Source of the DNA: Candidatus Nitrotoga sp. LAW
GTDB lineage: Bacteria; Pseudomonadota; Gammaproteobacteria; Burkholderiales; Gallionellaceae
DNA length: 64,000 bases
Reading direction: 5' to 3'
Assembly: GCA_003402315.1 (NCBI GenBank)
Contig: QFXI01000028.1
Coordinates: 100,221-164,220, forward strand
A model generated the notes under the pieces. The model saw nothing but the letters and a program-made list of their open reading frames with translations, did not search any database and was not told the origin of the DNA. Shown in pieces: positions 52,035 to 63,084 of the stretch (the first letter of the stretch is position 1; every line of letters starts with the position of its first letter). The position numbers were made by a program, and so were the translations under genes.

Positions 52035-52748
52035 ATGGGACAAAAAATCCATCCAATCGGTTTCCGATTGAGTGTTCAGAAAAACTGGACTTCAAAGTGG
52101 TATGCTAACAGCAAGAATTTTGCCGGAATGCTCCTTAAAGATATAGAGGTGCGCAGTTATTTGAAGAAAAAGCTTTTTGGTGCAGGTGTATCAAAGATCG
52201 TCATTGAACGGCCAGCCAAAAATGCTAAAATTACAATTTATACAGCTCGCCCTGGTGTTGTGATTGGTAAAAAAGGTGAGGATATTGAATCCCTGCGAAC
52301 TGAGTTGAGAAGACGCATGGAATTGCCTGATGTTGCGCTTAATATTGAAGAGGTGCGAAAACCCGAAATTGATGCGCAGTTAATTGCGGAAAGTATTACA
52401 TCGCAGTTGGAAAAACGTATTATGTTTCGTCGTGCCATGAAGCGGGCTATGCAGAATGCAATACGTCTGGGTGCTCAAGGCATAAAAATTATGAGTGCTG
52501 GTCGTCTTAATGGAATCGAAATTGCGCGAACTGAGTGGTATCGCGAAGGACGAGTTCCGCTGCATACTTTGCGTGCTAATATTGACTATGGTACTGCTGA
52601 GGCTAAAACGACTTACGGCATTATCGGGGTCAAAGTTTGGGTTTATAAAGGTGATCATACTGAAGTAGATGAGGTGTCTTTGCCGATAGTGTCTGAGCCT
52701 GAAAAAAGAGTAAGAAAGTCGGGGGCGAAACATGCTACAGCCAGCTAG
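52035..52748 (+). CDS. rpsC: 30S ribosomal protein S3
   Basis: The 237-residue protein begins [20 protein letters not shown]. The KH domain has [17 protein letters not shown], and the C-terminal domain has [20 protein letters not shown]. It starts 7 bp after rplV. Its last 17 bases overlap rplP. Confidence 0.97.
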   Translation: MGQKIHPIGFRLSVQKNWTSKWYANSKNFAGMLLKDIEVRSYLKKKLFGAGVSKIVIERPAKNAKITIYTARPGVVIGKKGEDIESLRTELRRRMELPDVALNIEEVRKPEIDAQLIAESITSQLEKRIMFRRAMKRAMQNAIRLGAQGIKIMSAGRLNGIEIARTEWYREGRVPLHTLRANIDYGTAEAKTTYGIIGVKVWVYKGDHTEVDEVSLPIVSEPEKRVRKSGAKHATAS

Positions 52749-53148
52749 AAGAAAATATCGCAAGGAACAAAAAGGTCGTAATACTGGAGTTGCTACACGA
52801 GGTAATAAAGTTAGCTTCGGTGAGTTTGGTCTTAAAGCTGTTGCTCGTGGTCGTTTGACGGCTCGTCAGATTGAGGCGGCACGGCGCGCCATGACTCGTT
52901 ACATTAAACGTGGTGGACGAATTTGGATTCGTATTTTTCCGGATAAACCGATTTCTCAAAAGCCCGCTGAAGTACGTATGGGTAACGGTAAAGGTAGTCC
53001 AGAGTATTATGTTGCCGAAATTCAGCCCGGTAAAATGTTGTATGAAATGGATGGTGTAGATGAGTTAATAGCTCGGGAAGCGTTTCGCTTAGCTTCTGCT
53101 AAGTTGCCTATTGCCACTACGTTTGTAATTAGACAGGTAGGAGCATAA
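52732..53148 (+). CDS. rplP: 50S ribosomal protein L16
   Basis: The 138-residue protein has [40 protein letters not shown] and [20 protein letters not shown]. It helps place the A-site tRNA. The ATG lies within the end of rpsC in another frame, an overlap of 17 bp, so translation is coupled. Confidence 0.97.
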   Translation: MLQPARRKYRKEQKGRNTGVATRGNKVSFGEFGLKAVARGRLTARQIEAARRAMTRYIKRGGRIWIRIFPDKPISQKPAEVRMGNGKGSPEYYVAEIQPGKMLYEMDGVDELIAREAFRLASAKLPIATTFVIRQVGA

Positions 53149-53152
53149 AGCA

Positions 53153-53344
53153 ATGAAAGCTGATGAATTAAGAGTGAAATCAATAATGGATTTGAATCAT
53201 GAGTTGTTGTCTTTAACTAAGGCTCAATTTGGCCTGCGTATGCAGGTGGCAACACAGCAGTTGAATAATAATAGTCAGCTTCGCAAAATTCGTCGAGACA
53301 TTGCTCGTGTGAAAACTATATTGACTGAAAAAGGTACTCAATAA
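53153..53344 (+). CDS. rpmC: 50S ribosomal protein L29
   Basis: The 63-residue two-helix protein starts [20 protein letters not shown] and contains [20 protein letters not shown] and [13 protein letters not shown]. It sits near the tunnel exit beside L23. Its TAA overlaps the rpsQ ATG by one base. Confidence 0.95.
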   Translation: MKADELRVKSIMDLNHELLSLTKAQFGLRMQVATQQLNNNSQLRKIRRDIARVKTILTEKGTQ

Positions 53345-53607
53345 TGAGTGTAATAAATTTAAAGCGAACACTTACTGGTGTAGTTGTAAGCAATAAAATG
53401 GACAAAACCGTTACCGTGTTGGTCGAGAGAAAGATTAAGCATTCTTTGTTGGGTAAAGTCTTGCGTGTTTCAAAAAAATATCATGCTCATGATGAAAATA
53501 ATGAATTTATTCAGGGTGATTTGGTATTTATTGAAGAATGTCGGCCATTGGCTAAAACCAAGAGTTGGCGTGTGACTAAATTGGTAGAAAAATATCAGGC
53601 GGCTTGA
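53344..53607 (+). CDS. rpsQ: 30S ribosomal protein S17
   Basis: The 87-residue OB-fold protein has [40 protein letters not shown] and [19 protein letters not shown]. It is last in the S10 operon; a 171-bp gap with a promoter follows. Confidence 0.97.
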   Translation: MSVINLKRTLTGVVVSNKMDKTVTVLVERKIKHSLLGKVLRVSKKYHAHDENNEFIQGDLVFIEECRPLAKTKSWRVTKLVEKYQAA

Positions 53608-53649
53608 CGCTGAATTTTTACTAAGCTTGGTTTTAGTTGTGTTTATTGC

Positions 53650-53678
53650 TTGCTTTATTTCACGATATTGCATATACT
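53650..53678 (+). promoter_or_regulatory. Putative promoter of the spc operon
   Basis: TTGCTT (53650-53655) and TATACT (53673-53678) are spaced by 17 bp in the gap before rplN. Start of transcription would be near 53685. A small hairpin, AACCC-AAAC-GGGTT (53721-53734), lies in the leader. Confidence 0.6.
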
Positions 53679-53778
53679 ACAAATCTTCGTTTCACTGCTG
53701 CTTCAGGTTGGCGGCGATCTAACCCAAACGGGTTCCAAAACTAGCCGTTATTATGCGGATAAAGTTGGAGTATAAATT

Positions 53779-54147
53779 ATGATACAAATGCAATCTATTT
53801 TGACTGTTGCTGACAATACTGGTGCGCGTTCAGTAATGTGCATCAAGGTGTTGGGTGGTTCAAAATGTCGGTACGCGGCTATAGGGGATGTAATTAAAGT
53901 CAGCATAAGAGATGCTGCGCCCCGTGCTCGAGTGAAAAAAGGTGAGGTATACAGTGCGGTGGTAGTGCGTACGGCTAAGGGTGTGCGTCGTCCAGATGGT
54001 TCTTTGGTAAAATTTGACGGTAACGCTGCGGTTCTTCTAAATGCGAAGCTTGAGCCGATTGGCACTCGAATTTTTGGTCCGGTTACGCGTGAATTGCGTA
54101 CTGAGCGGTTTATGAAAATTGTATCGCTCGCCCCTGAGGTTTTGTAA
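53779..54147 (+). CDS. rplN: 50S ribosomal protein L14
   Basis: The 122-residue subunit-interface protein has [20 protein letters not shown], the signature with [20 protein letters not shown], and [13 protein letters not shown]. It opens the spc operon; GGAG precedes the ATG by 9 nt. Confidence 0.97.
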   Translation: MIQMQSILTVADNTGARSVMCIKVLGGSKCRYAAIGDVIKVSIRDAAPRARVKKGEVYSAVVVRTAKGVRRPDGSLVKFDGNAAVLLNAKLEPIGTRIFGPVTRELRTERFMKIVSLAPEVL

Positions 54148-54196
54148 ATAAAGAGAACTGTGTAAACGATGGTATAACGCAGTCTAAGGAATAGTC

Positions 54197-54511
54197 ATGC
54201 GCAAAATTAAAAAAAATGATGATGTAATCATTATTGCAGGAAAAGATAAGGGTGGTCGTGGTAAGGTAATGCGTGTTCTTGGTGATCGTTTGTTGGTAAG
54301 TGGCGTTAACATGGTTAAAAAACATCAAAAGCCAAATCCTGTAAAAGGATTGGTTGGTGGTATTGTGGCTATGGAAATATCGATCCATGCCTCCAATGTT
54401 GCTATTTACAACGTGATGTCAAAAAAGGCTGGCCGTGTAGGTGTTAAAATTCTAGAAGATGGTCGCAAAATGCGCGTCTTTAAGTCGAGTGGTGATGTGG
54501 TTGGCGCGTAA
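54197..54511 (+). CDS. rplX: 50S ribosomal protein L24
   Basis: The 104-residue KOW-domain protein starts assembly of the large subunit. [20 protein letters not shown] is the KOW signature, followed by [13 protein letters not shown]. It lies 49 bp after rplN; AAGGAATAGTC precedes the ATG. Confidence 0.97.
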   Translation: MRKIKKNDDVIIIAGKDKGGRGKVMRVLGDRLLVSGVNMVKKHQKPNPVKGLVGGIVAMEISIHASNVAIYNVMSKKAGRVGVKILEDGRKMRVFKSSGDVVGA

Positions 54512-54524
54512 AAAAGGGGGGGGT

Positions 54525-55064
54525 ATGGCTCGTCTATATGATTTTTATAAGGGTACAGTGGCTCCGGAATTGATGAAGCAGTTTGGCTACAAGTCCATCA
54601 TGGAAGTGCCGCGTATAGAAAAAATCACTTTAAATATGGGTGTGGGTGAGGCGGTAGCGGACAAAAAAGTTATGGAGCATGCGGTTGGCGATATGCAAAA
54701 AATTGCTGGGCAAAAACCGGTGGTGACTAAGTCAAAAAAATCTATCGCAGGTTTTAAGATTCGTGAAAATTATCCTGTCGGGTGCAAAGTTACTTTACGC
54801 AAAGTTCGTATGTATGAATTTCTAGATCGTTTGGTGTCTGTGGCTATTCCGCGGATCCGCGATTTTCGTGGTATTTCCGGAAAAGCGTTTGATGGTCGTG
54901 GTAATTACAATATGGGCGTCAAAGAGCAGATTATCTTCCCGGAGATCGAATATGATAAAATCGACGCGTTGCGTGGCATGAATATTACTATTACTACTAG
55001 TGCGAAGACCGATGAAGAGGCGCGTGCGCTCCTTTTGGCTTTCAAATTTCCGTTGAAGAACTGA
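54525..55064 (+). CDS. rplE: 50S ribosomal protein L5
   Basis: The 179-residue 5S-rRNA-binding protein begins [20 protein letters not shown] and has [15 protein letters not shown] and [20 protein letters not shown]. The ATG at 54525 follows an unusual run of eight G (54516-54523) that serves as Shine-Dalgarno. A longer frame runs back into rplX but is unlike the family. Confidence 0.96.
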   Translation: MARLYDFYKGTVAPELMKQFGYKSIMEVPRIEKITLNMGVGEAVADKKVMEHAVGDMQKIAGQKPVVTKSKKSIAGFKIRENYPVGCKVTLRKVRMYEFLDRLVSVAIPRIRDFRGISGKAFDGRGNYNMGVKEQIIFPEIEYDKIDALRGMNITITTSAKTDEEARALLLAFKFPLKN

Positions 55065-55071
55065 GGGCAAA

Positions 55072-55377
55072 ATGGCTAAAGCAGCTGTCGTTAATCGCGA
55101 ACAAAAACGTCGCGACATTGTAAAAAAATACTCTATTAAGCGTGCTGAGTTGTTAGTAATTATAGCTAATGTTAAGTTAAGCGATGAAGATCGGTATGTT
55201 GCGCGTCAAAAATTGCAGGCGCTTCCGAGAAACTCTAGTCCTGTACGTTTGCGTAATCGTTGCTCATTGACTGGACGTCCGCGTGGTGTTTTCAGCAAGT
55301 TTGGTCTGGGTCGTATCAAGTTGCGTGAGTTTGTGATGCGCGGCGAGGTTCCTGGTGTAATTAAGGCAAGCTGGTAG
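55072..55377 (+). CDS. rpsN: 30S ribosomal protein S14
   Basis: The 101-residue protein is the long, zinc-free form: it lacks the paired CxxC motifs. [20 protein letters not shown] and [20 protein letters not shown] are the conserved end. It lies 7 bp after rplE. Confidence 0.97.
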   Translation: MAKAAVVNREQKRRDIVKKYSIKRAELLVIIANVKLSDEDRYVARQKLQALPRNSSPVRLRNRCSLTGRPRGVFSKFGLGRIKLREFVMRGEVPGVIKASW

Positions 55378-55387
55378 GGGGTGAACT

Positions 55388-55783
55388 ATGAGTATGAGTG
55401 ATCCGATCTCCGACATGCTAACGCGCATTAGAAATGCGCAGATGGCGGAAAAAATAAATGTAAAAATGCCATCTTCCAAATTAAAAGTGGCGATTGCCCA
55501 AGTATTGCAAGATGAGGGTTATGTGGAAGGGTATAGTATTAATAGTGTAGATGGTAAGTCTACGTTAGAAATTGGTCTAAAATACTATGCGGGGCGACCG
55601 GTGATTGAGAAAATTCAGCGCGTAAGTCGTCCTGGTCTGCGCATGTATAAGGGTTGCGATGATATACCTAATGTAATGAATGGCTTGGGTATTGCTATTG
55701 TGTCTACTTCAAAAGGGTTGATGACTGACCGCAAGGCGCGTGCCAATGGAATTGGTGGCGAAGTGTTGTGCATAGTCGCGTAA
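55388..55783 (+). CDS. rpsH: 30S ribosomal protein S8
   Basis: The 131-residue protein begins [20 protein letters not shown] and ends with [19 protein letters not shown] then GEVLCIVA. In E. coli S8 represses the spc operon by binding mRNA at rplE. GGGGGTGAACT precedes the ATG at 55388; an in-frame ATG lies two codons later. Confidence 0.97.
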   Translation: MSMSDPISDMLTRIRNAQMAEKINVKMPSSKLKVAIAQVLQDEGYVEGYSINSVDGKSTLEIGLKYYAGRPVIEKIQRVSRPGLRMYKGCDDIPNVMNGLGIAIVSTSKGLMTDRKARANGIGGEVLCIVA

Positions 55784-55793
55784 CGGGGTAATT

Positions 55794-56327
55794 ATGTCTA
55801 GAGTCGCTAAAAATCCTATAGTTTTGCCTGTTGATGTCGAAGTCATGCTGGTCGCCAATGAGGTTTCTGTTAAGGGTCCGTTAGGAACAATGAGGCAAGT
55901 GCTGAGTAATGATGTTGTTGTGCGCCATGAGGGTAAGGAGTTGTTGTGCAAGGCTAGTAATGAATCTGCGAAAGCGGATGCTATGTCTGGCACTATTCGT
56001 GCATTGATTGCTAATATGGTACAGGGTGTGACCAAGGGTTTTGAGCGTAAGCTGATCTTGGTTGGCGTTGGTTATCGTGCTCAAGCCACTGGTGATGCTC
56101 TTAATCTGACTCTTGGTTTTTCCCATCCTGTAGTTTATAAAGTTCCTGTTGGTGTGACTGTTTCGACGCCGACTCAAACTGAAGTTGTATTAAAAAGCAC
56201 AAATAAGCAGCAGGTTGGTCAAGTTGCCGCTGAAATTCGCGCGTTCCGTGAACCTGAGCCCTACAAGGGTAAGGGGGTTCGTTATGCCGAAGAGGTGGTG
56301 AAGTTGAAAGAAACTAAGAAAAAATAA
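55794..56327 (+). CDS. rplF: 50S ribosomal protein L6
   Basis: The 177-residue protein has [20 protein letters not shown], two repeated beta-alpha domains, and the C-terminal signature [20 protein letters not shown]. It lies near the sarcin-ricin loop. It starts 10 bp after rpsH. Confidence 0.97.
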   Translation: MSRVAKNPIVLPVDVEVMLVANEVSVKGPLGTMRQVLSNDVVVRHEGKELLCKASNESAKADAMSGTIRALIANMVQGVTKGFERKLILVGVGYRAQATGDALNLTLGFSHPVVYKVPVGVTVSTPTQTEVVLKSTNKQQVGQVAAEIRAFREPEPYKGKGVRYAEEVVKLKETKKK

Positions 56328-56339
56328 TTGAGGTTGATA

Positions 56340-56696
56340 ATGTTTATCAAGAATGATGCGCGTCAGCGCAGGGCTCGTAAAACACGTGCTAAAATTGCCG
56401 GTCAAAAATCGATCCGTTTGGCGATACGTCGCAGCAATTTACACATTTATGCTCAAGTAATTTCTGCTTGCGGTAGTAAGGTGTTGGTGAGTGCTTCTAC
56501 TTTGGAGGCTGAGGTGCGAAAAGAGTTTGCTAATGGGGGTAATATCGCGGCTGCCATATTGGTGGGAAAGCGTATCGCTGAAAAAGCCAAAAGTGCTGGT
56601 ATTGCTGAAGTTGCTTTTGATCGCTCTGGTTACAAATATCACGGTCGCGTAAAAGCGCTTGCTGCTGCGGCGCGTGAGCATGGCTTGAAGTTTTAA
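56340..56696 (+). CDS. rplR: 50S ribosomal protein L18
   Basis: The 118-residue 5S-rRNA-binding protein has [20 protein letters not shown] and ends [20 protein letters not shown] and HGLKF. I take ATG 56340, with GAGG about 7 nt upstream, rather than the TTG at 56328. Confidence 0.96.
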   Translation: MFIKNDARQRRARKTRAKIAGQKSIRLAIRRSNLHIYAQVISACGSKVLVSASTLEAEVRKEFANGGNIAAAILVGKRIAEKAKSAGIAEVAFDRSGYKYHGRVKALAAAAREHGLKF

Positions 56697-56709
56697 CTTG
56701 AGGTGAATG

Positions 56710-57231
56710 ATGGCTAAAGCGCAGGGAAGAATGCAGCAATCAGAAGACCGTGGTGATGGTCTTATTGAGAAGATGATTTCGATCAATCGTGTAACTAAGG
56801 TGGTGAAAGGGGGTCGCATTATGGGATTCGCTGCACTTACCGTGGTTGGAGATGGCGATGGTCGCATAGGTATGGGTAAGGGGAAATCTAAGGAGGTGCC
56901 TGTTGCTGTACAAAAATCGATGGAAGAGGCACGTCGAAAAATGATTAATGTTAATTTAAATAAGGGCACTCTGCACCATACGGTGATTGGGCGTCATGGC
57001 GCTGCTAAGGTTTACATGCAGCCAGCATCGGAAGGTACTGGAATTATTGCAGGTGGCGCGATGCGCGCTGTGTTTGAGGCGGTGGGTGTGCATAACGTAT
57101 TGGCTAAGTGCATTGGTTCAAGTAATCCATACAACGTAGTGCGCGCAACTCTTAATGGGCTGCAGGCTATCAATTCTCCATCTGAAATTGCTGCCAAGCG
57201 TGGTATGAGCATTGAAGAAATTCAGGGGTAA
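56710..57231 (+). CDS. rpsE: 30S ribosomal protein S5
   Basis: The 173-residue protein has the double-stranded-RNA-binding part [40 protein letters not shown], and the C-terminal domain [19 protein letters not shown]. Two ATGs adjoin; 56710 has the better spacing to GAGG (56700-56703). Confidence 0.96.
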   Translation: MAKAQGRMQQSEDRGDGLIEKMISINRVTKVVKGGRIMGFAALTVVGDGDGRIGMGKGKSKEVPVAVQKSMEEARRKMINVNLNKGTLHHTVIGRHGAAKVYMQPASEGTGIIAGGAMRAVFEAVGVHNVLAKCIGSSNPYNVVRATLNGLQAINSPSEIAAKRGMSIEEIQG

Positions 57232-57235
57232 TATA

Positions 57236-57445
57236 ATGGTTCAGTCTCAGCAGAAAGTTAAAATGGCAGCCGGAATGCTTCATGTAACGCTAGTTAAAAG
57301 CGTAATTGGCACCAAAAAGTCGCATCGTGCGTGCGTGCGCGGGTTGGGTCTGCGCCGTTTGAATCATGCAGTCATGGTGGAAGATACGCCAGCTGTACGA
57401 GGCATGATTAATAAAGTTTGTTACTTGGTTAAGTGCGAGGTATAA
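57236..57445 (+). CDS. rpmD: 50S ribosomal protein L30
   Basis: [20 protein letters not shown] and [20 protein letters not shown] identify L30. From ATG 57236, with AGGGG 7 nt upstream, it has 69 residues, about nine more than usual at the N-terminus (MVQSQQKVK). An ATG at 57263 would give the usual 60 residues but has a poor ribosome binding site. Confidence 0.93.
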   Translation: MVQSQQKVKMAAGMLHVTLVKSVIGTKKSHRACVRGLGLRRLNHAVMVEDTPAVRGMINKVCYLVKCEV

Positions 57446-57880
57446 ATGCAACTCAATAAAATTAAACCTGCAGAAGGCTCGACACACGTTAAGCGTCGCG
57501 TTGGACGTGGTATTGGTTGCGGACTGGGGAAAACTTGTGGTCGTGGTCATAAAGGTCAGAAATCGCGTTCTGGCGGTTTTCATAAGGTTGGGTTTGAGGG
57601 TGGTCAGATGCCGTTGCAACGTCGGTTGCCCAAACGCGGTTTCATATCTTTGACTCGTTATGACAGCGTTCAAGTGCGCTTATCTGACCTGGAAAAAATG
57701 ACAGTTGATGTGATTGACTTGTTGGCACTGAAGCAGGCCGGAGTCGTTCCTGCTGCTGCACTAATTGCTAAAGTGGTGATGTCTGGCGAGATCAAGCGTT
57801 CCGTAATATTACAAGGTTTGTTGCTTACTAAGGGTGCTCGTGCTGCTGTCCAAGCGGCTGGCGGTAGTGTCGCAGAGTAA
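57446..57880 (+). CDS. rplO: 50S ribosomal protein L15
   Basis: The 144-residue protein begins [20 protein letters not shown] and has the Gly-rich [20 protein letters not shown], then [18 protein letters not shown]. The ATG abuts the rpmD stop, and its own TAA overlaps the secY ATG. Confidence 0.97.
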   Translation: MQLNKIKPAEGSTHVKRRVGRGIGCGLGKTCGRGHKGQKSRSGGFHKVGFEGGQMPLQRRLPKRGFISLTRYDSVQVRLSDLEKMTVDVIDLLALKQAGVVPAAALIAKVVMSGEIKRSVILQGLLLTKGARAAVQAAGGSVAE

Positions 57881-59211
57881 TGGTGGGCTCCGTGGATGTG
57901 GTATCTAAAAAGCGTTTGAATAATGGAAAGTATGGCGATCTTGGCCGCCGTTTGTGGTTTTTGTTGGGTGCATTGATAGTATACCGCATTGGCGCCCATA
58001 TACCAGTCCCCGGCATTGATCCTGTCGTGCTAGCCGAATTGTTCAATTCGCAAAAAAGTGGCATTTTGGGCATGTTTAACATGTTTTCTGGTGGCGCTCT
58101 TTCGCGTTTTACGATTTTAGCGTTGGGCATAATGCCATATATATCTGCTTCTATTATTATGCAGTTGGCTACGCATGCTGTACCGCATTTGGAGCAGTTG
58201 AAAAAAGATGGTGAGGCTGGGCGTCGTAAGATTACTCAGTATACTCGCTACGGTACTTTGGTGTTGGCGTTGTTTCAGGCATTTGGCATGTCCGTAGCGT
58301 TGCAATCTCAGTCTGGCCTAGTTGTACATCCCGGTATTATGTTTCAATTGACAACAGTAATGACATTGTTGTCCGGCACTATGTTTTTAATGTGGCTAGG
58401 GGAGCAAATTACTGAGCGTGGTTTGGGCAATGGGATTTCTCTGATTATTTTTGCCGGAATTGCTGCTGGATTACCTAATGCAATTGGTAGTACTTTAGAG
58501 TTGGCGCGGACGGGTGCATTTTCTATTCCGCTTGTGTTGTTACTGTTGTTTGGTTCCATTGGAATTACTGCTTTGGTGGTGTTTGTTGAGCGGGGTCAGA
58601 GAAAAATTCTTGTTAATTATGCCAAACGTCAGGTTGGAAATAAGATTTATGGCGGTCAAAGCTCACATTTGCCACTGAAGGTGAATATAGCTGGAGTAAT
58701 CCCGCCGATTTTTGCTTCAAGCATTATTTTGTTCCCGGCTACTTTAGCAGGTTGGTCTGCTACCGGCCAAGGTTTGACTTGGTTAAAGGACTTTAGTGAA
58801 ATGCTGTCGCCTGGCCAGCCTATATATGTGATGTTGTATGCGTCGGCGATTGTTTTCTTTTGTTTTTTTTATACCGCGCTAGTTTTTAATCCAAAAGAGA
58901 CAGCGGAAAACTTGAAGAAAAGTGGTGCTTTTTTGCCAGGTATTCGCCCGGGTGATCAGACAGCTCGCCATATTGAGAAAATCATTTTACGCCTAACTTT
59001 GGTTGGTGCGGTGTATGTGACATTAGTCTGTTTATTGCCGGAATTTTTGGTTGTAAAATGGAACGTGCCATTTTACTTTGGTGGAACATCGTTATTAATT
59101 ATGGTGGTGGTAACCATGGATTTTATGGCACAAGTTCAATCATATTTGATGACGCATCAGTATGAAAGTTTGTTAAAGAAGGCAAGCTTTAAGGGCGGGT
59201 TGGTTCGCTGA
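57880..59211 (+). CDS. secY: Preprotein translocase subunit SecY
   Basis: The 443-residue channel protein has ten membrane helices. [20 protein letters not shown] begins helix 1; [20 protein letters not shown] and [11 protein letters not shown] mark helices 4-5; [19 protein letters not shown] is the first large cytoplasmic loop, and [20 protein letters not shown] the second, which bind SecA and ribosome. It starts on the rplO stop (TAATG) and its TGA overlaps the infA ATG. Confidence 0.98.
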   Translation: MVGSVDVVSKKRLNNGKYGDLGRRLWFLLGALIVYRIGAHIPVPGIDPVVLAELFNSQKSGILGMFNMFSGGALSRFTILALGIMPYISASIIMQLATHAVPHLEQLKKDGEAGRRKITQYTRYGTLVLALFQAFGMSVALQSQSGLVVHPGIMFQLTTVMTLLSGTMFLMWLGEQITERGLGNGISLIIFAGIAAGLPNAIGSTLELARTGAFSIPLVLLLLFGSIGITALVVFVERGQRKILVNYAKRQVGNKIYGGQSSHLPLKVNIAGVIPPIFASSIILFPATLAGWSATGQGLTWLKDFSEMLSPGQPIYVMLYASAIVFFCFFYTALVFNPKETAENLKKSGAFLPGIRPGDQTARHIEKIILRLTLVGAVYVTLVCLLPEFLVVKWNVPFYFGGTSLLIMVVVTMDFMAQVQSYLMTHQYESLLKKASFKGGLVR

Positions 59212-59429
59212 TGGCCAAAGAAGATGCGATGCAAATGCAAGGTGAGATTGTTGAGTCTCTTCCTAATGCAACTTTTCGTGTTAAATTAGAGAATGGCCAT
59301 GTCGTTCTGGGTCATATCTCAGGTAAAATGCGTATGCACTACATTCGTATTTTACCAGGTGATAAGGTTACTGTTGAACTGACTCCTTATGATCTGACTA
59401 AGGGGCGGATTACGTTTCGCGCTAAGTAG
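59211..59429 (+). CDS. infA: Translation initiation factor IF-1
   Basis: The 72-residue OB-fold protein begins [20 protein letters not shown] and has [40 protein letters not shown]. It blocks the A site during initiation. The ATG overlaps the secY stop (TGATG). Placement between secY and rpmJ is usual for betaproteobacteria. Confidence 0.97.
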   Translation: MAKEDAMQMQGEIVESLPNATFRVKLENGHVVLGHISGKMRMHYIRILPGDKVTVELTPYDLTKGRITFRAK

Positions 59430-59458
59430 TAGTTACCTGTAGAATTGAGGAGGGGGAA

Positions 59459-59575
59459 ATGAAAGTACATGCGTCAGTAAAAAAAGTGTGTCGTAATTGT
59501 AAAATAGTACGGCGTAAAGGAGTGGTACGCGTGATCTGTAGTAGCGATGCACGCCACAAGCAGCGCCAGGGCTAA
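59459..59575 (+). CDS. rpmJ: 50S ribosomal protein L36
   Basis: A 38-residue protein, [20 protein letters not shown] followed by [18 protein letters not shown]. Cys11, Cys14, Cys27 and His33 form the zinc ribbon, so this is the zinc-binding form. The exceptionally strong GAGGAGGGGG precedes the ATG. It lies 29 bp after infA. Confidence 0.96.
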   Translation: MKVHASVKKVCRNCKIVRRKGVVRVICSSDARHKQRQG

Positions 59576-59645
59576 GTGAGGGTGAGCTAAGCTTTTTCTC
59601 TCAGGTGGCAATTTTTAATGCCTTTTTAAACGATAGGGTAGTTGT

Positions 59646-60011
59646 ATGGCTCGTATTGCAGGGGTAAATATTCCAAACCATCAACACACTGTAATCGCAT
59701 TGACTGCGATCTATGGTGTCGGTACCACTCGAGCGCGTAAAATATGCGCTGCTGTAGGGATTAATGCCGCCACCAAAATAAAAGATCTCGCCGATGCGGA
59801 AATGGATAAGTTGCGCGACGAAGTTGCTAAATTTACTGTGGAAGGTGATTTGCGTCGAGAAATTTCGATGAATATAAAGAGGTTAATGGATTTGGGTTGC
59901 TATCGAGGTTTGCGCCATCGCCGTGGGTTGCCAGTGCGAGGCCAGCGAACTCGCACTAATGCGCGTACTCGCAAAGGTCCGCGGAAGTCTGTCGCTGGCG
60001 CCAAGAAGTAA
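59646..60011 (+). CDS. rpsM: 30S ribosomal protein S13
   Basis: The 121-residue head protein has [38 protein letters not shown] and the basic tail [20 protein letters not shown]. It opens the alpha group; a 70-bp gap precedes it. Confidence 0.97.
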   Translation: MARIAGVNIPNHQHTVIALTAIYGVGTTRARKICAAVGINAATKIKDLADAEMDKLRDEVAKFTVEGDLRREISMNIKRLMDLGCYRGLRHRRGLPVRGQRTRTNARTRKGPRKSVAGAKK

Positions 60012-60028
60012 TTTCGAGAGGATTGATT

Positions 60029-60418
60029 ATGGCTAAAACAAATGCGCGAGTGCGCAAGAAAGTAAAAAAGAACGTAGCCGAAGGTATTGCTCACGTGCAT
60101 GCTTCATTTAATAACACTATTGTGACAATTACTGACCGTCAAGGAAATGCTTTGGCGTGGTCAACTAGTGGCAGTAATGGTTTTAAAGGCTCGCGTAAAA
60201 GTACACCGTTTGCTGCTCAAATTGCTGGTGAAACTGCCAGTAAGGCGGCTCATGAATGTGGTGTGAAAAACCTTGAAGTGCGCATAAAAGGACCGGGGCC
60301 TGGTCGTGAGTCGGCGGTGCGCGCTTTAAATGCGGCAGGTTTTAAAATTACCAGTATTTCTGACATTACGCCAGTGCCACACAATGGTTGCCGTCCGCCA
60401 AAGAAGCGTCGTATCTAA
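60029..60418 (+). CDS. rpsK: 30S ribosomal protein S11
   Basis: The 129-residue platform protein has [40 protein letters not shown] and the end [20 protein letters not shown] 60029 with GAGAGG upstream is chosen over the TTG at 60023. Confidence 0.97.
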   Translation: MAKTNARVRKKVKKNVAEGIAHVHASFNNTIVTITDRQGNALAWSTSGSNGFKGSRKSTPFAAQIAGETASKAAHECGVKNLEVRIKGPGPGRESAVRALNAAGFKITSISDITPVPHNGCRPPKKRRI

Positions 60419-60433
60419 TTTTAGGAGATAGCC

Positions 60434-61063
60434 TTGGCTAGAAATCTTGATCCAAAGTGCCGTCAGTGCCGTCGTGAAGGCGAAAAACTGTTTTTGAAGG
60501 GCGAAAAGTGTTTTACCGACAAATGTGGGATTGAGCGACGTGCTTATCCTCCGGGTCAGCACGGGCAGAAGAAAAATACCCGATTATCTGACTACGGTGG
60601 GCAACTACGAGAGAAGCAGAAAGTGCGCCGTATTTATGGCATGCTTGAACATCAGTTCCGTTTAACTTATCGCTCTGCAGAAATACAGCGCGGTATTACT
60701 GGTGAAAATTTATTGCAATTGCTGGAATCTCGCCTAGATAACGTGTCGTATCGTATGGGTTTTGGTGCATCTCGTTCGGAGGCGCGTCAAGTGGTTCGCC
60801 ACAATGGTATTTTGATAAATGGCAAACGTGTAAATATACCGTCCTATCAGGTTCGCACTGGTGATGTGGTCGAGATAGCAGGCAACGCTAAGATGCAGCT
60901 ACGAGTTAAGGCATCTTTGCAAGCAGCCGAGCAACGAGGTTTTCCTGAGTGGGTTGAGGTTGATTCTAAAGCTATGAAAGGTATATATAAGTCTAAGCCC
61001 CAGCGTTCGGAACTACCAGCATCAATTAATGAGCATCTTATTGTCGAGTTGTATTCCAAGTAA
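60434..61063 (+). CDS. rpsD: 30S ribosomal protein S4
   Basis: The 209-residue protein starts at TTG 60434, with AGGAG 6 nt upstream, giving [20 protein letters not shown]. The cysteines in CRQC and CFTDKCG suggest the zinc-binding form. [20 protein letters not shown] and [19 protein letters not shown] form the S4 RNA-binding domain. In E. coli S4 represses the alpha operon. Confidence 0.97.
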   Translation: MARNLDPKCRQCRREGEKLFLKGEKCFTDKCGIERRAYPPGQHGQKKNTRLSDYGGQLREKQKVRRIYGMLEHQFRLTYRSAEIQRGITGENLLQLLESRLDNVSYRMGFGASRSEARQVVRHNGILINGKRVNIPSYQVRTGDVVEIAGNAKMQLRVKASLQAAEQRGFPEWVEVDSKAMKGIYKSKPQRSELPASINEHLIVELYSK

Positions 61064-61080
61064 TTTATGCGGAGTCGGAT

Positions 61081-62052
61081 ATGTACAACAATGATTTTCT
61101 GAAACCCCGCATTATTGAAGTGCAAAGAGTTTCTAGCATGCAAGCTAGAATTGTAATGGAGCCTTTTGAACGTGGCTATGGGCATACACTTGGCAATGCT
61201 TTGCGTCGAATTTTGTTGTCTTCTATGCCTGGCTATGCTCCGACGGAGGTGAAAATTGCTAGCGTTTTACATGAATATTCGTCTATTGATGGTGTGCAGG
61301 AAGATGTAGTTGAGATCTTGCTTAATTTAAAGGGTCTAGTGATCAAGCTTCATAACTCTAACATGGCAATACTTACTCTTAAAAAAGAGGGCGTTGGTGT
61401 TGTGACGGCGGGTGATATTACCGTTGATGCAGACACTGAGGTGATTAATCCGTCACATGTCATTGCGCATCTGACTGCGGGTGGTAAATTGGACATGGAA
61501 ATTAAGGTTCAGCAAGGTAGAGGGTACGTATCTGCTATTGCGCGCCAGGGTCCAATAGAAAACCGTGCAATTGGGCATATTGCGCTTGATTCATCTTTTA
61601 GTCCAGTAAGTCGTGTCAGCTATGCGGTTGAAAGCGCGCGTGTGGAACAGCGCACGGATTTAGACAAACTAATAATGGAAATTGAAACTAATGGCGCCAT
61701 TGATCCTGAAGATGCTATTCGTTATGCTGCCCGTATATTAGTAGATCAGTTTTCAGTATTTGCTGCGTTAGAAGGAACACCGGCGCCTGTTGAAAAACCA
61801 CAAACTCCTAAGGTCGACCCGATGTTGTTGCGCCCGGTGGATGACTTGGAGTTGACTCCGCGCTCTTCAAATTGCCTTAAAGCACAAAGTATCCATTATG
61901 TTGGTGATTTAATTCAGAATACTGAAAATGATTTGCTACGTACTCCTAACTTAGGTCGTAAGTCTTTGAATGAAATAAAGCAGGTGCTTGCTGAGCATGG
62001 TCTGTCATTGGGAATGAAATTGGAAAATTGGCCTGTGCCAATTGAGAAGTGA
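61081..62052 (+). CDS. rpoA: DNA-directed RNA polymerase alpha subunit
   Basis: The 323-residue subunit has the N-terminal assembly domain ([20 protein letters not shown]) and, after a linker at about 235-250, the C-terminal DNA- and activator-binding domain with [20 protein letters not shown] and [20 protein letters not shown]. It lies 17 bp after rpsD. Confidence 0.98.
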   Translation: MYNNDFLKPRIIEVQRVSSMQARIVMEPFERGYGHTLGNALRRILLSSMPGYAPTEVKIASVLHEYSSIDGVQEDVVEILLNLKGLVIKLHNSNMAILTLKKEGVGVVTAGDITVDADTEVINPSHVIAHLTAGGKLDMEIKVQQGRGYVSAIARQGPIENRAIGHIALDSSFSPVSRVSYAVESARVEQRTDLDKLIMEIETNGAIDPEDAIRYAARILVDQFSVFAALEGTPAPVEKPQTPKVDPMLLRPVDDLELTPRSSNCLKAQSIHYVGDLIQNTENDLLRTPNLGRKSLNEIKQVLAEHGLSLGMKLENWPVPIEK

Positions 62053-62064
62053 GAAAGGGTATTT

Positions 62065-62451
62065 ATGCGTCATCGTTTAGGACTAAGAAAGCTTAATCGT
62101 ACTAGCAGTCATCGGTTGGCAATGTTACGCAACATGATTACTTCTTTGTTGCGTCATGAAGCTATAAAGACCACTTTACCCAAGGCAAAGGAATTGCGTC
62201 GTGTAGCTGAACCCATCTTGACTTTGGGTAAAAATCCTAGTTTGGCTAACAGGCGTTTGGCTTTTGATCGGCTGCGTGACCGTGAAATGGTTACTAAGCT
62301 GTTTGATGAGCTTGGCCCACGTTATGCAACTCGAAATGGTGGATATTCGCGAATTTTTAAATTCGGTTTTCGTAAAGGAGACAATGCACCAATGGCATTG
62401 ATTGAATTGTTAGATCGACCGTTGGATACTAAGCTGGTAGAAGTTGAATAA
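62065..62451 (+). CDS. rplQ: 50S ribosomal protein L17
   Basis: The 128-residue protein begins [20 protein letters not shown] and has [20 protein letters not shown] and [20 protein letters not shown]. It is the last gene of the translation block. Confidence 0.97.
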   Translation: MRHRLGLRKLNRTSSHRLAMLRNMITSLLRHEAIKTTLPKAKELRRVAEPILTLGKNPSLANRRLAFDRLRDREMVTKLFDELGPRYATRNGGYSRIFKFGFRKGDNAPMALIELLDRPLDTKLVEVE

Positions 62452-62591
62452 AATAATAAGAGTAAACGTGCAATAAAGAGTAGGGCTTGCTTTAATACTG
62501 TTCGGATAAATCAAAAATCAGTTGTACTCAGCCGTTGTTCCTATGTAAGCGGAAACGGTACGAATAAAAGTAGTTCTGAATACCGGACAGT

Positions 62592-62619
62592 TAGGTGATC
62601 GCCTGAATTTCAGTTTTTT
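62592..62619 (+). terminator. Possible terminator after rplQ
   Basis: TTAGGT-GATC-GCCTGAA can pair as a six-base stem with two G-T pairs, and TTTCAG plus six T (62614-62619) follows, 141 bp after the rplQ stop. It is weak but is the only candidate I see for ending the long operon. Confidence 0.35.
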
Positions 62620-63080
62620 GGCTAGAGTTTATTTGACTGAGTACATTCATAAAATCCTCGATGAACACTGGCTGCAACAGCCAGTAAATCTGCAGTTTTC
62701 TGGCTGTTTCAGGCGCCTGCTACTGCATAGCATTCAGTATCCTCCCGGGGGGAGGATCAGTCTACGAGGAAGTATTCGCTGTCATTGCGCAGAATTTGGT
62801 TTGGGTGTGGCTCAGCTTGGCTCTGCGCCAGTAAGCTAGTCATCACAAAATAGGCGTGTGTTCGTGTATCTACCGATGGCGCGCGCCTGTGTGCCATCGG
62901 GGTTGACCAGCCTCGTAAATATCCAACGCTATTTTATGCGAGTTTGCGGCTCGTGACGATTGATGGCGATAATTTCGAGAGGTACCTCATGAGGAGAAGA
63001 GGCAACGTCAACTAGCTTGGCAGCCTCATGTAGATTACTCGTGCAGGGGCGCACTATGCCGTACTCGTGGATTAGTTTTC
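62620..63080. repeat. Gap rich in perfect inverted repeats
   Basis: No gene is visible. CTGGCTG-CAA-CAGCCAG (62668-62684) is followed by another CTGGCTG (62700-62706), which can pair with the same arm. CAGGCGCCTG (62710-62719) is a perfect palindrome. ATCCTCCC-GGG-GGGAGGAT (62739-62757) is a very stable hairpin. CCGATGGC (62873-62880) pairs with GCCATCGG (62893-62900). A 73-codon plus-strand frame (62618-62839) runs through these stems and looks accidental. Confidence 0.6.
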
Positions 63081-63084
63081 CGCT

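Noticed and set aside
62618..62839. 73-codon frame after rplQ
   Set aside because: It crosses several perfect hairpins, has no ribosome binding site and an odd composition; probably accidental.
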